This document shows, one piece after another, positions 26,017-34,126 of a stretch of 64,000 nt of DNA. The translations under genes were made by a program, and so were the position numbers. Numbering within the stretch: the stretch's first letter is position 1; every line of letters begins with the position of its first letter. The notes beneath the pieces are model-generated. The model was not told the origin of the DNA. It ran no database searches and saw only the letters and a list, made by a program, of their open reading frames with translations. Location: assembly GCF_900110555.1 (NCBI RefSeq), contig NZ_FOEE01000014.1, positions 62,001-126,000 on the forward strand, given 5' to 3'. Source of the stretch: Trujillonella endophytica. GTDB taxonomy: Bacteria; Actinomycetota; Actinomycetes; Mycobacteriales; Geodermatophilaceae.

Positions 26017-26126
26017 GGATCCCCGGCGGAGCGCGGGGCACCACGACGCCGAGTCACTCCTCGCCGACCGCGTCGACGCGGCCGGCGTTCGTGCCGAGGG
26101 AGTCCTCCGGCCGGACGTCCCACGCC

Positions 26127-26208
26127 GGGTCGCGTGGCCACGTCAGGTCCGGTGACCGCGGCAGGTCGGGTCGCGTGGCCACGTCAGGTCCGGCGGCTGC
26201 GGCAGGTC
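26127..26208. repeat. 41-bp tandem repeat, two copies
   Basis: Unit beginning GGGTCGCGTGGCCACGTCAG at 26127-26167 and again at 26168-26208, differing only around TGACC/CGGCT. The unit contains the palindrome CGTGGCCACG. Function unknown; may have grown by slippage or unequal crossing-over. Confidence 0.75.
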
Positions 26209-26342
26209 CGGTGAGCGGGCAGGGAGGAGCCCGGCGCGGGGTCGTGCCCGAGGCCGAGGGCGGACTTCGGGGGCCGGCAGAGGAGCAGCCGCTCCCGGTG
26301 CGGGAACTCCCGGCGGGAGCGCTGCTGGTGGAGTCGGGTGGC

Positions 26343-27167
26343 TCAGGCGTCGCGGGCGTCGGCCGGAGCGCGGTCGGCGCCGAGCCCCAGCTCCGCGCCG
26401 TCGAGGACGCTGGTGCTCACGCCGCGCGTGAGGTTCGGGCTGGAGGCGCGGGCGGCCGCGAGGTGACCGGACGCCAGGGCGACGGCGCGGTCGACGTCGC
26501 CGGCCTCGATCGCCGCGAGCAGCTTCTCGTGGTCGCGCAGCGCCGCCCGGCGGGACTTGCGGGCCAGCGGGGAGGACTCGTCGAGCTCGCCGTCCGGGGC
26601 CGACACCTCGGCCCAGGCGGTGGACTCGTGCGCCGTCCAGACGGTCTCCAGCGACCCGATGATCACGATCATCGTCTCGTTGCCGCACTGGCTGACCAGC
26701 GTCTCGTGGAACCGGCGCGCCAGGGCCGGGTACTGCGACGGGTCGTCGAACGCGGCCTGCTGCGCCTCGATCACCTCGCGCAGCTTCGGGACGACGGTCT
26801 CGGCGCGGTCGGGACGGGCCGCGCACAGCGCCGCGCAGGCGGGCTCCAGGTGCAGCAGAGCGCCGCTGACGTCGCCGAGGGTGGTGCTGCGGACCTGCAG
26901 CACCATGCTGATCATCCGGGCGATGCGCTGGCTGGTCGGCAGGTGCACGACCGCGCCGCCGACGTTGCCGCGCCGCACGGAGATGAGGCCCTCGGTCTCG
27001 AGGATCCGCATGGCCTCGCGGACAGCGGGCAGGCTGACGCGGAACTGGGTGAACAGCTGCTCCTGGCGGGGGAGGCTGTCGCCCTCCTTGAGCTTTCCGC
27101 TCAGGATGTCGTCGCGCAGGCTCGCGGCGACGATCTCGGCGAGCCTCGGCTGGCGCAGCTGTCTCAC
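26343..27167 (-). CDS. FadR-type GntR regulator
   Basis: 274 residues. Winged helix SLRDDILSGKLKEGDSLPRQEQLFTQFRVSLPAVREAMRILETEGLI (about 18-65), then RRGNVGGAVVH and an FCD helical domain with possible metal ligands in RRFHETLVSQCGN. GTG 27167 has GGGAGAGAG about 6 nt upstream; the open frame runs to 27230, but that would translate the apparent promoter at 27183-27202. Lies 99 nt downstream of the ACAD gene at 27267 and is a good candidate regulator of the divergent hydratase/ACAD operons. Confidence 0.9.
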   Translation of the reverse strand: MRQLRQPRLAEIVAASLRDDILSGKLKEGDSLPRQEQLFTQFRVSLPAVREAMRILETEGLISVRRGNVGGAVVHLPTSQRIARMISMVLQVRSTTLGDVSGALLHLEPACAALCAARPDRAETVVPKLREVIEAQQAAFDDPSQYPALARRFHETLVSQCGNETMIVIIGSLETVWTAHESTAWAEVSAPDGELDESSPLARKSRRAALRDHEKLLAAIEAGDVDRAVALASGHLAAARASSPNLTRGVSTSVLDGAELGLGADRAPADARDA

Positions 27168-27182
27168 GGTCTCTCTCCCAAC

Positions 27183-27202
27183 GATTGCACTGTTAGCCAG
27201 TC
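27183..27202. promoter_or_regulatory. AT-rich promoter/operator of GntR gene
   Basis: The segment ATTGCACTGTTAGCCAGTCT carries TTAG-(5 nt)-CTAA on the minus strand (TTAGACTGGCTAA) just before the GntR start at 27167. TTGCACTGTTAGCCA matches TTGCAATGTTAGCGA at 58081 in 13 of 15 positions. Likely promoter and possible autoregulatory site. Confidence 0.4.
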
Positions 27203-27266
27203 TAATGGCGGGAGCGCGGGGATCCGTCACGGCGAGCGGGCGCCTCCCTCGCCGGGAGGAGACGCC

Positions 27267-28562
27267 TCAGCTGCGCGGGAGCTCCCGCCACGGCCGGCCC
27301 TTGTAGGGGTCGGCCTCCTTGGGCAGTCCGAGCACCCGCTCGGCGATGACGTTCTTGTTGACCTCGGTGGTGCCGCCCTCGATGGTGTTCGCCCGGCTGC
27401 GGAGCATCCCGCGCACCTCGGCCGGCGCGCTCTCCCAGAACTCCTGCGGCGAGCGCACCGCGCCGTCCCAGGCGATCCCGTCCGGGCCGAGCAGCTCGGC
27501 GGCCAGCGACTGGATCCGCTGGTTGAGGTCGGTGCCCTGCACCTTGCCGATCGAGGCCTCGGGGCCCAGGGTCCGCCCCTCGGCGATGGTCGACCGGATG
27601 CGCTGGTTGGTCCACCGGCGCGCCTGGTCCTCGGCCCACAGCCGGACGATGCGGTCGCGCACCGCTGGGTCGTCCCAGCCGCCCGGCCGCCCCTCGGCGG
27701 ACCGCCGGCGCGCCAGCCGCACCAGGTGGGTGGGCCCCGTGCCGCCGATGCGCTCGACCCCGCCCACGCCCGCACCGGTCACCATCTGGCGCTCGGCGTT
27801 GAGCATCGTCTGGGTGATCGCCCAGCCGTCGCCCACCTCGCCGATCCGGTGGTCGTCGGGGATGCGGGCGCCGTCCATGAACGTCTCGAAGAAGTCCGTC
27901 TCCCCGCCGATGTGGGGGAGTGGCCGGACCGTCACGCCCGGCTGGTGCATCGGCAGGAAGAAGAAGGTGAGGCCGGCGTGCTTGGCGACGTCGGGGTCGG
28001 TGCGGGCGAGCAGCACGGCGAAGGAGGCCTGGTCGGCCCACGTCGTCCACACCTTCTGGCCGTCGACCACCCACCCGTCGCCGTCCCGCTCGGCGCGGGT
28101 GGCCAGGGACGCGAGGTCGCTGCCCGCACCGGGTTCGCTCAGCAGCTGGCACCACAGCTCCTCGGCCCGCACGATCGGCGGCAGGAACCGCCGCCGCTGG
28201 TCCTCGGTGCCGTGGGCGAACAGCACCGGCGCGGCCAGGTTCAGACCGAGCGGGTTGAGCCGCGGTAGGTGGTAGGGCCGCAGGACGGCCTCGGCCGCCG
28301 CGGCCGCGGACCGGCTCCAGCCGAGCCCGCCGTGCTCCACGGCCCAGGTCGGTGCCACCAGGCCGGAGTGCCCGAACGCCGGATACCACTCGCGGTAGTC
28401 CGCCGGTGTCCGGACGGTGCGGACCGCCCGGGGGCCGCCCCGCTCCGCCGCCTCGCGCCAGGCCGCCGGGATGGCGTCGGCCACGAACCGCCGGGCGGCG
28501 TCCGCCGCGGCCTCGGGTGCGGTGTCGCGGCCGGCGAGCCCGGCGAGCGTCGGGTCGGTCAC
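27267..28562 (-). CDS. Acyl-CoA dehydrogenase (alpha-type partner)
   Basis: 431-residue ACAD: LLSEPGAGSDLASLATRAER substrate loop, KVWTTWADQASFAVLLARTDP, and the C-terminal ANTIEGGTTEVNKNVIAERVLGLP signature. GTG 28562 follows GGAGG and overlaps the stop of the upstream enoyl-CoA hydratase (GTGA). No beta-type ACAD lies in this operon; the one at 30670-31788 in the divergent operon is its likely partner. Alpha,beta-desaturation of an acyl-CoA. Confidence 0.9.
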   Translation of the reverse strand: MTDPTLAGLAGRDTAPEAAADAARRFVADAIPAAWREAAERGGPRAVRTVRTPADYREWYPAFGHSGLVAPTWAVEHGGLGWSRSAAAAAEAVLRPYHLPRLNPLGLNLAAPVLFAHGTEDQRRRFLPPIVRAEELWCQLLSEPGAGSDLASLATRAERDGDGWVVDGQKVWTTWADQASFAVLLARTDPDVAKHAGLTFFFLPMHQPGVTVRPLPHIGGETDFFETFMDGARIPDDHRIGEVGDGWAITQTMLNAERQMVTGAGVGGVERIGGTGPTHLVRLARRRSAEGRPGGWDDPAVRDRIVRLWAEDQARRWTNQRIRSTIAEGRTLGPEASIGKVQGTDLNQRIQSLAAELLGPDGIAWDGAVRSPQEFWESAPAEVRGMLRSRANTIEGGTTEVNKNVIAERVLGLPKEADPYKGRPWRELPRS

Positions 28563-29311
28563 GGGGAGGCCTCCGGGGGGACGACGGGGTGGACCGGCCG
28601 TGTGGCGTCCAGGGCGGCGGTGAGGCCGAGCTCCTCGCTGCGCCACAGTGCGCGCTTGCGGGCACGGGTGGCGGCCGGGTCGGCCTCGGCGATGCGTTCG
28701 GCGAGTTCCTGGGCCGCGGTCTCGAGCTCTTCCGGGGCGACGACCTGACCGACCAGGCCGTACCGCAGGGCGCTCGCGGCGTCCATCCGCTCGTGCGCCC
28801 CCAGCAGGGCCAGCCGGGCGGCGATCTGCGCGGGCATGCGGTGCACCATCCCGACCGCCTCCCAGTTGCTCGCCTGCCCGACGCTGACGTGCGGATCGGT
28901 GAACGACGCGGCGGTGGAGGCGATCGCGACGTCGGCATCGACGACGAAGTGCAGACCGCCCCCGGCGCAGATGCCGTTGACCGCGACCACGACCGGCGTC
29001 TCCACGCCCAGGTGCCAGCCGGTCAGGGCCAGGTCGGCGTCGCGGGTCCGGCGGCTCTGCTCGCGCAGGCCCGCGCGGTCCCGCGCCAGGGCTACGACGT
29101 CCAGGCCGGTCTGGAAGGCGCGCCCGCGGCCGGTCACGACGATGCAGCGGACCGCGGGATCGGCGTCGAGCTCCCGCCAGGCCGAGGGGAGCTCCGCCAT
29201 CATCACCGCGTCCATGGCGTTGCCGACCCGGGGCCGGTCGAACACCAGCCAGCCCACCGGCCCGCGCCGCTCGACCGCGAGGGTCGCGTACCCAGGGGTC
29301 ACCGTGCCCAT
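28559..29311 (-). CDS. Enoyl-CoA hydratase/isomerase family protein
   Basis: 250-residue crotonase: ERRGPVGWLVFDRPRVGNAMDAVMM, TGRGRAFQTGLDVVALARD and AVNGICAGGGLHFVVDADVAIAS. It is clearly paralogous to the hydratase at 31801-32601 (shared GRAFQTG and GGGLHFV-DAD stretches). ATG 29311 has AGGGGCGG upstream. First gene of a minus operon with the ACAD (4-nt overlap) and perhaps the GntR gene. Confidence 0.88.
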   Translation of the reverse strand: MGTVTPGYATLAVERRGPVGWLVFDRPRVGNAMDAVMMAELPSAWRELDADPAVRCIVVTGRGRAFQTGLDVVALARDRAGLREQSRRTRDADLALTGWHLGVETPVVVAVNGICAGGGLHFVVDADVAIASTAASFTDPHVSVGQASNWEAVGMVHRMPAQIAARLALLGAHERMDAASALRYGLVGQVVAPEELETAAQELAERIAEADPAATRARKRALWRSEELGLTAALDATRPVHPVVPPEASP

Positions 29312-29335
29312 CGCCGCCCCTCGACGCCCGGTCCG

Positions 29336-29358
29336 CTTTCTTGTATAAGATAGCAACG
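29336..29358. promoter_or_regulatory. AT-rich palindrome in divergent promoter (site B)
   Basis: The core TTTCTTGTATAAGATAGCAA contains TCTT-GTAT-AAGA, a 4-bp-arm inverted repeat. The first 11 bases equal the reverse strand of the element at 4812. It lies between starts at 29311 (minus) and 29384 (plus), placed to control both operons. Confidence 0.55.
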
Positions 29359-29383
29359 TACGCAGCACAATCGGAAGGGCGTC

Positions 29384-30673
29384 ATGCCGGACAGCGTTGT
29401 AGGGGCCCCGGCCGAGAAGACCGAGCCGCAGATCACCGACGAGGGGATCGCGCGGCTCCGGCAGCGGATCGGCATCCCGCAGGCCAACCCGGTACCTCCG
29501 CACTACCTGCGTCCCGGCACCGACGCCTTCCGCACGGTGGCCTGGTCCTACGGCGACGACAACCCGCTGTGGGCGGACCCGGAGTACGCGGCGGCCTCCC
29601 GCTGGGGTGGCCCGATCGCGCCGCCGCCGCTGATCGGCGGCGACAGCATCATCGGCGAGGACGTGCTGACCGAGGCGGAGCTGGCCCGGCAGGGCGAGCT
29701 GAAGGGCGACCCGCTGCGCGGCGTCCACGCCTTCTACTCCGCCTCGCAGCGCGAGTGGTGGGCCCCGCTGCGCGCCGACACGGCGGTGCGCCGGCGCAAT
29801 GCCCTGGTCGGCGTGCTGGACAAGCCGAGCGAGTTCAGCGGCCGGGCGGTGCACGAGTGGAACGCCAACGTCTTCGCCGACGCCGACGGGACCCCGTTGG
29901 CCGGCCAGTACCGGCTGATGATCCGCACCGTGCGGTCGGAGTCGCGCAAGCGGAACAAGGACAAGGTGTTCGAGGCGGCGCAGTGGACCGAGGAGCAGCT
30001 CGCCGAGGTCGACGCGACCTACGCCGCTGAGGGGCCGCGGGGTGCCGAGCCGCGCTGGTTCGAGGACGTCGAGGTGGGCGAGCAGCTCCGCCCCATGGTC
30101 AAGGGGCCGCTGACGGTCACCGACATGGTCTGCTGGCACGTCGGCATGGGCATGGGGATGTACGGCGTCGCCCCGCTGCGCCTGGCCCACCGGAACCGGC
30201 AGCGCGTGCCGCGCTTCTACCACCGCGACCCCCAGGGCGTGCCCGACGCGATGCAGCGGGTGCACTGGGACCCGGAGTACGCCCGCCGGGCCGGTAACCC
30301 GACCACCTACGACTACGGGCGCATGCGCGAGGTCTGGGCGATCCACGCCCTCACCGACTGGATGGGCGACGACGCGTGGCTGTGGAAGCTGCGGGTGGAG
30401 TTCCGGAAGTTCAACTTCGTCGGTGACGCGCAGTGGATCACCGGCAGCGTCGTCGGCAAGCACCTCGCCGAGGACGCGCACGGCGTGCACCCCGCCGTCG
30501 ACCTAGAGCTCGCGGTGACCAACCAGCGGGGCGAGGTGACCGCGCCGGTCACCGCCTCCGTGCTGCTGCCCAGCCGCGAGCACGGCCCGGTCGTGCTGCC
30601 CGCGCCGATGGGTGGCGCCACGACGCTGGACGGCACCCTCGAGGCGGCCGTCGCGCACTTCGCCCGGACATGA
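29384..30673 (+). CDS. MaoC/FAS1-like dehydratase, double hotdog
   Basis: 429 residues. N-terminal part resembles the FAS1-like (MaoC_dehydrat_N) hotdog: TVAWSYGDDNPLWADPEYAAASRWGGPIAPPPL; the C-terminal half (YDYGRMREVWAIHALTDWMGDDAWLWKLRVEFRKFNFVGDAQWITGSVVGK) resembles the second MaoC-like hotdog. Probably hydrates or dehydrates an enoyl-CoA, the job done by ChsH1/H2 in steroid side-chain degradation. ATG 29384 with GGAAGGG upstream. First gene of a plus operon with ACAD (4-nt overlap), hydratase and LLM-SnoaL fusion. Confidence 0.85.
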   Translation: MPDSVVGAPAEKTEPQITDEGIARLRQRIGIPQANPVPPHYLRPGTDAFRTVAWSYGDDNPLWADPEYAAASRWGGPIAPPPLIGGDSIIGEDVLTEAELARQGELKGDPLRGVHAFYSASQREWWAPLRADTAVRRRNALVGVLDKPSEFSGRAVHEWNANVFADADGTPLAGQYRLMIRTVRSESRKRNKDKVFEAAQWTEEQLAEVDATYAAEGPRGAEPRWFEDVEVGEQLRPMVKGPLTVTDMVCWHVGMGMGMYGVAPLRLAHRNRQRVPRFYHRDPQGVPDAMQRVHWDPEYARRAGNPTTYDYGRMREVWAIHALTDWMGDDAWLWKLRVEFRKFNFVGDAQWITGSVVGKHLAEDAHGVHPAVDLELAVTNQRGEVTAPVTASVLLPSREHGPVVLPAPMGGATTLDGTLEAAVAHFART

Positions 30674-31788
30674 CGACCGAGACCTCCCAGACCTCGCTCG
30701 CCGAGCTGGCCGAGTTCGGCGCGAGCATCCGCGCGGCGCTGGCCACGCTCAGCGGCTCGGAGCAGGTGCGCGACGCCTTGTTCGCCGACCCCGACCCGCG
30801 GGCCTGGGCAGTCCTGGCCGGTCAGCTGGAGCTGCCCGGCATGCTGCTGCCCGAGGAGCACGGCGGCGGCGGGCTGACGACGGTCGAGGCCGTCGTCGCC
30901 TTCGAGGAGGCCGGCCGCGCGCTGCTGCCGGGGCCGCTGTTCGGCACCGCCGCCCTCGCCGTCCCGCTGCTCGTTGCGCTGGGCGACGCCGACGCGCTCG
31001 CCCGGTACGGGCCGGCGATCGCGTCCGGCGAGCTGACCGCCACCGTCGCGCTGGCCGAGGACGACGGCGCCTGGTCCCCGGCCGCCGTCACCGCCCGGGC
31101 GCTTCCCGACGGCAACGGCTGGCGGCTCACCGGCGGCAAGCACCTCGTGGTGGACGGCGCCGACGCGGGGTTGCTGCTGGTCCTCGCCCGGACGCCGGAC
31201 GGCGGGCTCGGCGCCTTCGCCGTCGAAGGCGGCGCCGGCGGGCTGGGTCGCACCGCGCTGGTGACCCTCGACCTCACCCGGCGGATGGCGCGACTGACCC
31301 TCGACGGGGTACCCGCCGTCCGCGTGGGCGGGGACGCCGGGGCGGCCGTCGAGGCCGCGTCCGACGTCGCCCGGCTCCTGCTGGCCGCCGAGCAGGTCGG
31401 TGGGGCGCAGCGCTGCCTGGACATGGTGGTCGGCTACGCCGGCCGGCGGATCCAGTTCGCCCGCCCGATCGGCTCCTTCCAGGCGATCAAGCAGCGCCTG
31501 GCCGACGCCCTGGTGCAGATCGAGTCCGCACGCTCCGCCGTCCAGGCCGCCGCCCGGTCCACCGGTCGCGACCTGGCCCGTGACAGCCGGGTGGCCGCGC
31601 TGCTGGCCACCGAGGCCTACACCTCCATCTCCGCGCAGAACATCCAGCTGCACGGCGGCATCGGCTTCACCTGGGAGCACGACGCCCACCTGTACTTCAA
31701 GCGGGCGCGGACCAGCGCACAGCTGCTGGGCGCCCCGGGCGACCACGTGGCCGCGCTGGCCGACGTCCTCGCGACCGAGATCGACTGA
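30670..31788 (+). CDS. Acyl-CoA dehydrogenase (beta-type partner)
   Basis: 372-residue ACAD homologue of the short type: LLPEEHGGGGLTTVEAVVAFEEAGRALLPGPLFG, RIQFARPIGSFQAIKQRLADALVQ and LHGGIGFTWEHDAHLYFKRAR. Like the proteins at 1723 and 52399 it resembles the partner subunit of heteromeric FadE enzymes. ATG 30670 overlaps the upstream stop (ATGA). The matching alpha-type subunit is probably the one at 27267-28562 across the divergent promoter. Confidence 0.9.
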   Translation: MTTETSQTSLAELAEFGASIRAALATLSGSEQVRDALFADPDPRAWAVLAGQLELPGMLLPEEHGGGGLTTVEAVVAFEEAGRALLPGPLFGTAALAVPLLVALGDADALARYGPAIASGELTATVALAEDDGAWSPAAVTARALPDGNGWRLTGGKHLVVDGADAGLLLVLARTPDGGLGAFAVEGGAGGLGRTALVTLDLTRRMARLTLDGVPAVRVGGDAGAAVEAASDVARLLLAAEQVGGAQRCLDMVVGYAGRRIQFARPIGSFQAIKQRLADALVQIESARSAVQAAARSTGRDLARDSRVAALLATEAYTSISAQNIQLHGGIGFTWEHDAHLYFKRARTSAQLLGAPGDHVAALADVLATEID

Positions 31789-31800
31789 GGGGAAGGGCCC

Positions 31801-32601
31801 ATGACCTCGTACGAGCACCTCGAGCTCCGCCGCGAGGGGCGCGTCGGCTGGTTGATCTTCGACCGACCCGACCAGCTCAACGCCATGAACAACGCGATGC
31901 GCGACGAGCTCGCCGACGCCTGGCTGGAGCTCGACCGCGACCCCTCGGTGCGGGTGATCGTCAACACCGGCAACGGCCGGGCGTTCCAGACCGGCGCCGA
32001 CATGACCGAGATCGCCGGCGACGGCGTCGGCATGGAGCGCTACCGCGACGACATGATGGACTTCACCCTCCACTTCACGTCGTGGCACCAGAACGTCGCC
32101 AAGCCGGTCATCGCGGCGATCAACGGGACGGCGGCCGGCGGTGGCCTGCACTTCGTGGCCGACGCCGACATCTGCATCGCCGCCTCGAACGCCACCTTCC
32201 TCGACCCGCACGTGAGCGTCGGCCAGGTCACCGCGATCGAGGCCATCGGCCTGGCGAAGAAGATCCCCTTCGAGGCGGTCATGCGGATGGCCCTGGTCGG
32301 CCGGCACGAGCGGATGAGCGCCCAGCGCGCCTACGAGCTCGGCCTGGTCAGCGAGGTCGTCGACCCGCCGGAGCGGCTGCGGGAGGCCGCGCAGGAGCTC
32401 GCCGAGAAGGTGGCCCGCAACTCGCCGGTGGCCATGGCCGCCACGAAGAAGGCGCTGTGGGGGGCCCTGGAGATGGGCCTGACCGACGCCTGCCGGGTGG
32501 GCGCCCAGCACCTCGTCGGCGTGTGGGGCCACCCCGACCAGAACGAGGGGCCGCTGGCCTTCGTGGAGAAGCGCGAGCCGAAGTGGGAGCCCCTGACCTG
32601 A
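31801..32601 (+). CDS. Enoyl-CoA hydratase/isomerase family protein
   Basis: 266-residue crotonase: LRREGRVGWLIFDRPDQLNAMNNAMRDEL, GNGRAFQTGADMTEIAGDG, AINGTAAGGGLHFVADADICIAASNATFLDPHVSVGQVTAIEA. Paralogue of 28559-29311. GGGAAGGG precedes ATG 31801; 12 nt after the ACAD stop, so co-transcribed. Confidence 0.9.
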   Translation: MTSYEHLELRREGRVGWLIFDRPDQLNAMNNAMRDELADAWLELDRDPSVRVIVNTGNGRAFQTGADMTEIAGDGVGMERYRDDMMDFTLHFTSWHQNVAKPVIAAINGTAAGGGLHFVADADICIAASNATFLDPHVSVGQVTAIEAIGLAKKIPFEAVMRMALVGRHERMSAQRAYELGLVSEVVDPPERLREAAQELAEKVARNSPVAMAATKKALWGALEMGLTDACRVGAQHLVGVWGHPDQNEGPLAFVEKREPKWEPLT

Positions 32602-32627
32602 CCTGACCCCGACGAGGAGGACGGACC

Positions 32628-33938
32628 GTGCGGTTCTCGCTGACCTACCCGACGGTGATGCTCGACCCGCCGGCGGAGCTGCTGACCGCCGAGGGCCTGG
32701 CGTCGATCGCGGCGGCCGCGGAGGAGGCCGGCTTCGCCGGGATCGGGTTCCCCGAGCACCCGGCGACCCCGCAGAGCTGGCGGGACGGCGCCGGGCACGA
32801 CTCGGTCGACCCGTTCCTCGCGCTGACCGTGGCGGCGACGGCCACCGCCGGCCTGCGGTTGCTGACCTTCCTGGCCGTCCTGCCGTACCGGAACCCGTTC
32901 CTGCTGGCCAAGACGACGGCGACGCTGGACCGGCTCTCCGGCGGGCGGCTGACCCTCGGCGTGGGTACCGGGTACCTGGAGGGCGAGTTCGCCGCCCTCG
33001 GTGTCGACTTCGGCGAGCGCAACGCGCTGTTCGACGAGGCGCTGGAGGTGCTGCGGCTGGCCTGGACCGGCGAGCCGGTCGACTGGCAGGGCCGCTCCTT
33101 CACCGCCGACGGCGCCGTCAGCCGCCCGACACCGGTCGCCACCCCTCGGCCGCCGGTCTGGATCGGCGGCAACTCCCGGCTCACCCGGCGGCGGGTCGCG
33201 GCCCTGGCCGAGGGCTGGGCGCCGGTGCCGACGAGCCCCGCACAGGTGCTGCGGCGCAGGACCGCCCCGCTGGAGTCGCTCGACCGGCTCGCCGGGTGGA
33301 TCCGCGAGCTGCAGGAGGAGCGGGAGCAGCTCGGCCGCCTCGCCCCGGCCGACGTGCTCTACATGGTGACCGACGCCGACCCGATCGCCGATCCGGAGCG
33401 CTATCTCGACAGCGTGCAGCGGCTGGCCGACATCGGGGTCACCTGGCTCTCCCTCGGTGTGCGCGGGAGGTCGGTCGCCGAGGTCACCGACCGGCTGGCC
33501 GAGGTGGGGGAGCGGGTCCTCGCCCGCGTCGGCGCGCCGGCGCCCCCGCCGTGCGCCGACGCCGACGTCCGCGCGGTCGTCGCGCTGCACCGCACCTACG
33601 CCGACGCGCTCGACCGGCGCGAGTTCGACCGGCTCGACCGGGTGTTCACCGCCGACGTCGTCGCCGGCTACCCCGGACACGAGCGCATCGTCGGGCTCCC
33701 GGCGCTGGTCGCGTTCATGCGCGATTCGCACGCCGACGTCGCCCGCACGGTCCACCGGGTGGTCGACGTGGCGGTGACGGTCGACGGCGACATGGCCACC
33801 GGCACCGCGGCCAAGCGCAACGATCTCCTGCGCGCCGGGGACGACGGGCAGACCGTCGTGACCGGGCGCTACACCGACGAGCTCGTCCGCACGCCCGAGG
33901 GGTGGCGGATCCGGTCCCGGCGCTCGACCCACGCGTGA
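32628..33938 (+). CDS. LLM oxidoreductase fused to a SnoaL-like domain
   Basis: 436 residues. Residues 1 to about 300 are an Rv2161c-like F420-LLM (MRFSLTYPTVM, FLAVLPYRNPFLLAKTTATLD, GRLTLGVGTGYLEGEF, VWIGGNSRLTRRRV), closely related to the gene at 3864. After a Pro-rich hinge (APAPPPC, about residue 303) comes a SnoaL/NTF2 domain: VVALHRTYADALDRREFDRLDRVFTADVVAGYPG to TGRYTDELVRTPEGWRIRSRRSTHA. The frame is continuous and has no internal Shine-Dalgarno start. GTG 32628 follows GAGGAGGA. Last gene of the operon from 29384. The extra domain may process the LLM product. Confidence 0.88.
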   Translation: MRFSLTYPTVMLDPPAELLTAEGLASIAAAAEEAGFAGIGFPEHPATPQSWRDGAGHDSVDPFLALTVAATATAGLRLLTFLAVLPYRNPFLLAKTTATLDRLSGGRLTLGVGTGYLEGEFAALGVDFGERNALFDEALEVLRLAWTGEPVDWQGRSFTADGAVSRPTPVATPRPPVWIGGNSRLTRRRVAALAEGWAPVPTSPAQVLRRRTAPLESLDRLAGWIRELQEEREQLGRLAPADVLYMVTDADPIADPERYLDSVQRLADIGVTWLSLGVRGRSVAEVTDRLAEVGERVLARVGAPAPPPCADADVRAVVALHRTYADALDRREFDRLDRVFTADVVAGYPGHERIVGLPALVAFMRDSHADVARTVHRVVDVAVTVDGDMATGTAAKRNDLLRAGDDGQTVVTGRYTDELVRTPEGWRIRSRRSTHA

Positions 33939-34126
33939 GCCGACGCCGGGCACGCGCGGGCTCCTCGGGCGGCGGCGGCGCCGACCCGCGCGAACTCGTG
34001 GTGATCGCGGCTCGATGGCCACGAGAACGCAGGACTCGGGCCGGTGCGCTGCGCCGTTGCGAGGTGGGCCACATCCGCGGGAGGCTGCACTGGTAAAGAT
34101 TGACACTTAGGGGTGGGGGACGCGCT

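Larger units (their letters stand above)
25794..26342. other. 549-bp intergenic region upstream of the P450 operon
   Basis: No convincing gene. It holds an AT-rich element at 26000-26016, a 41-bp tandem repeat at 26127-26208 and otherwise GC-rich sequence. It separates the P450 start (25793) from the stop of the minus-strand GntR gene (26343), so it carries the P450 operon promoter and perhaps the GntR terminator. Confidence 0.6.

Noticed and set aside
24441-28268. Plus-strand open frame of about 1,275 codons
   Set aside because: Antisense to P450, GntR and ACAD genes with conserved motifs on the other strand; a compositional artefact.
33995-34025. CTCGTGG/CCACGAG hairpin after the LLM-SnoaL gene as terminator
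   Set aside because: Only 7-bp arms with a 17-nt loop and no T-run; too weak to list.
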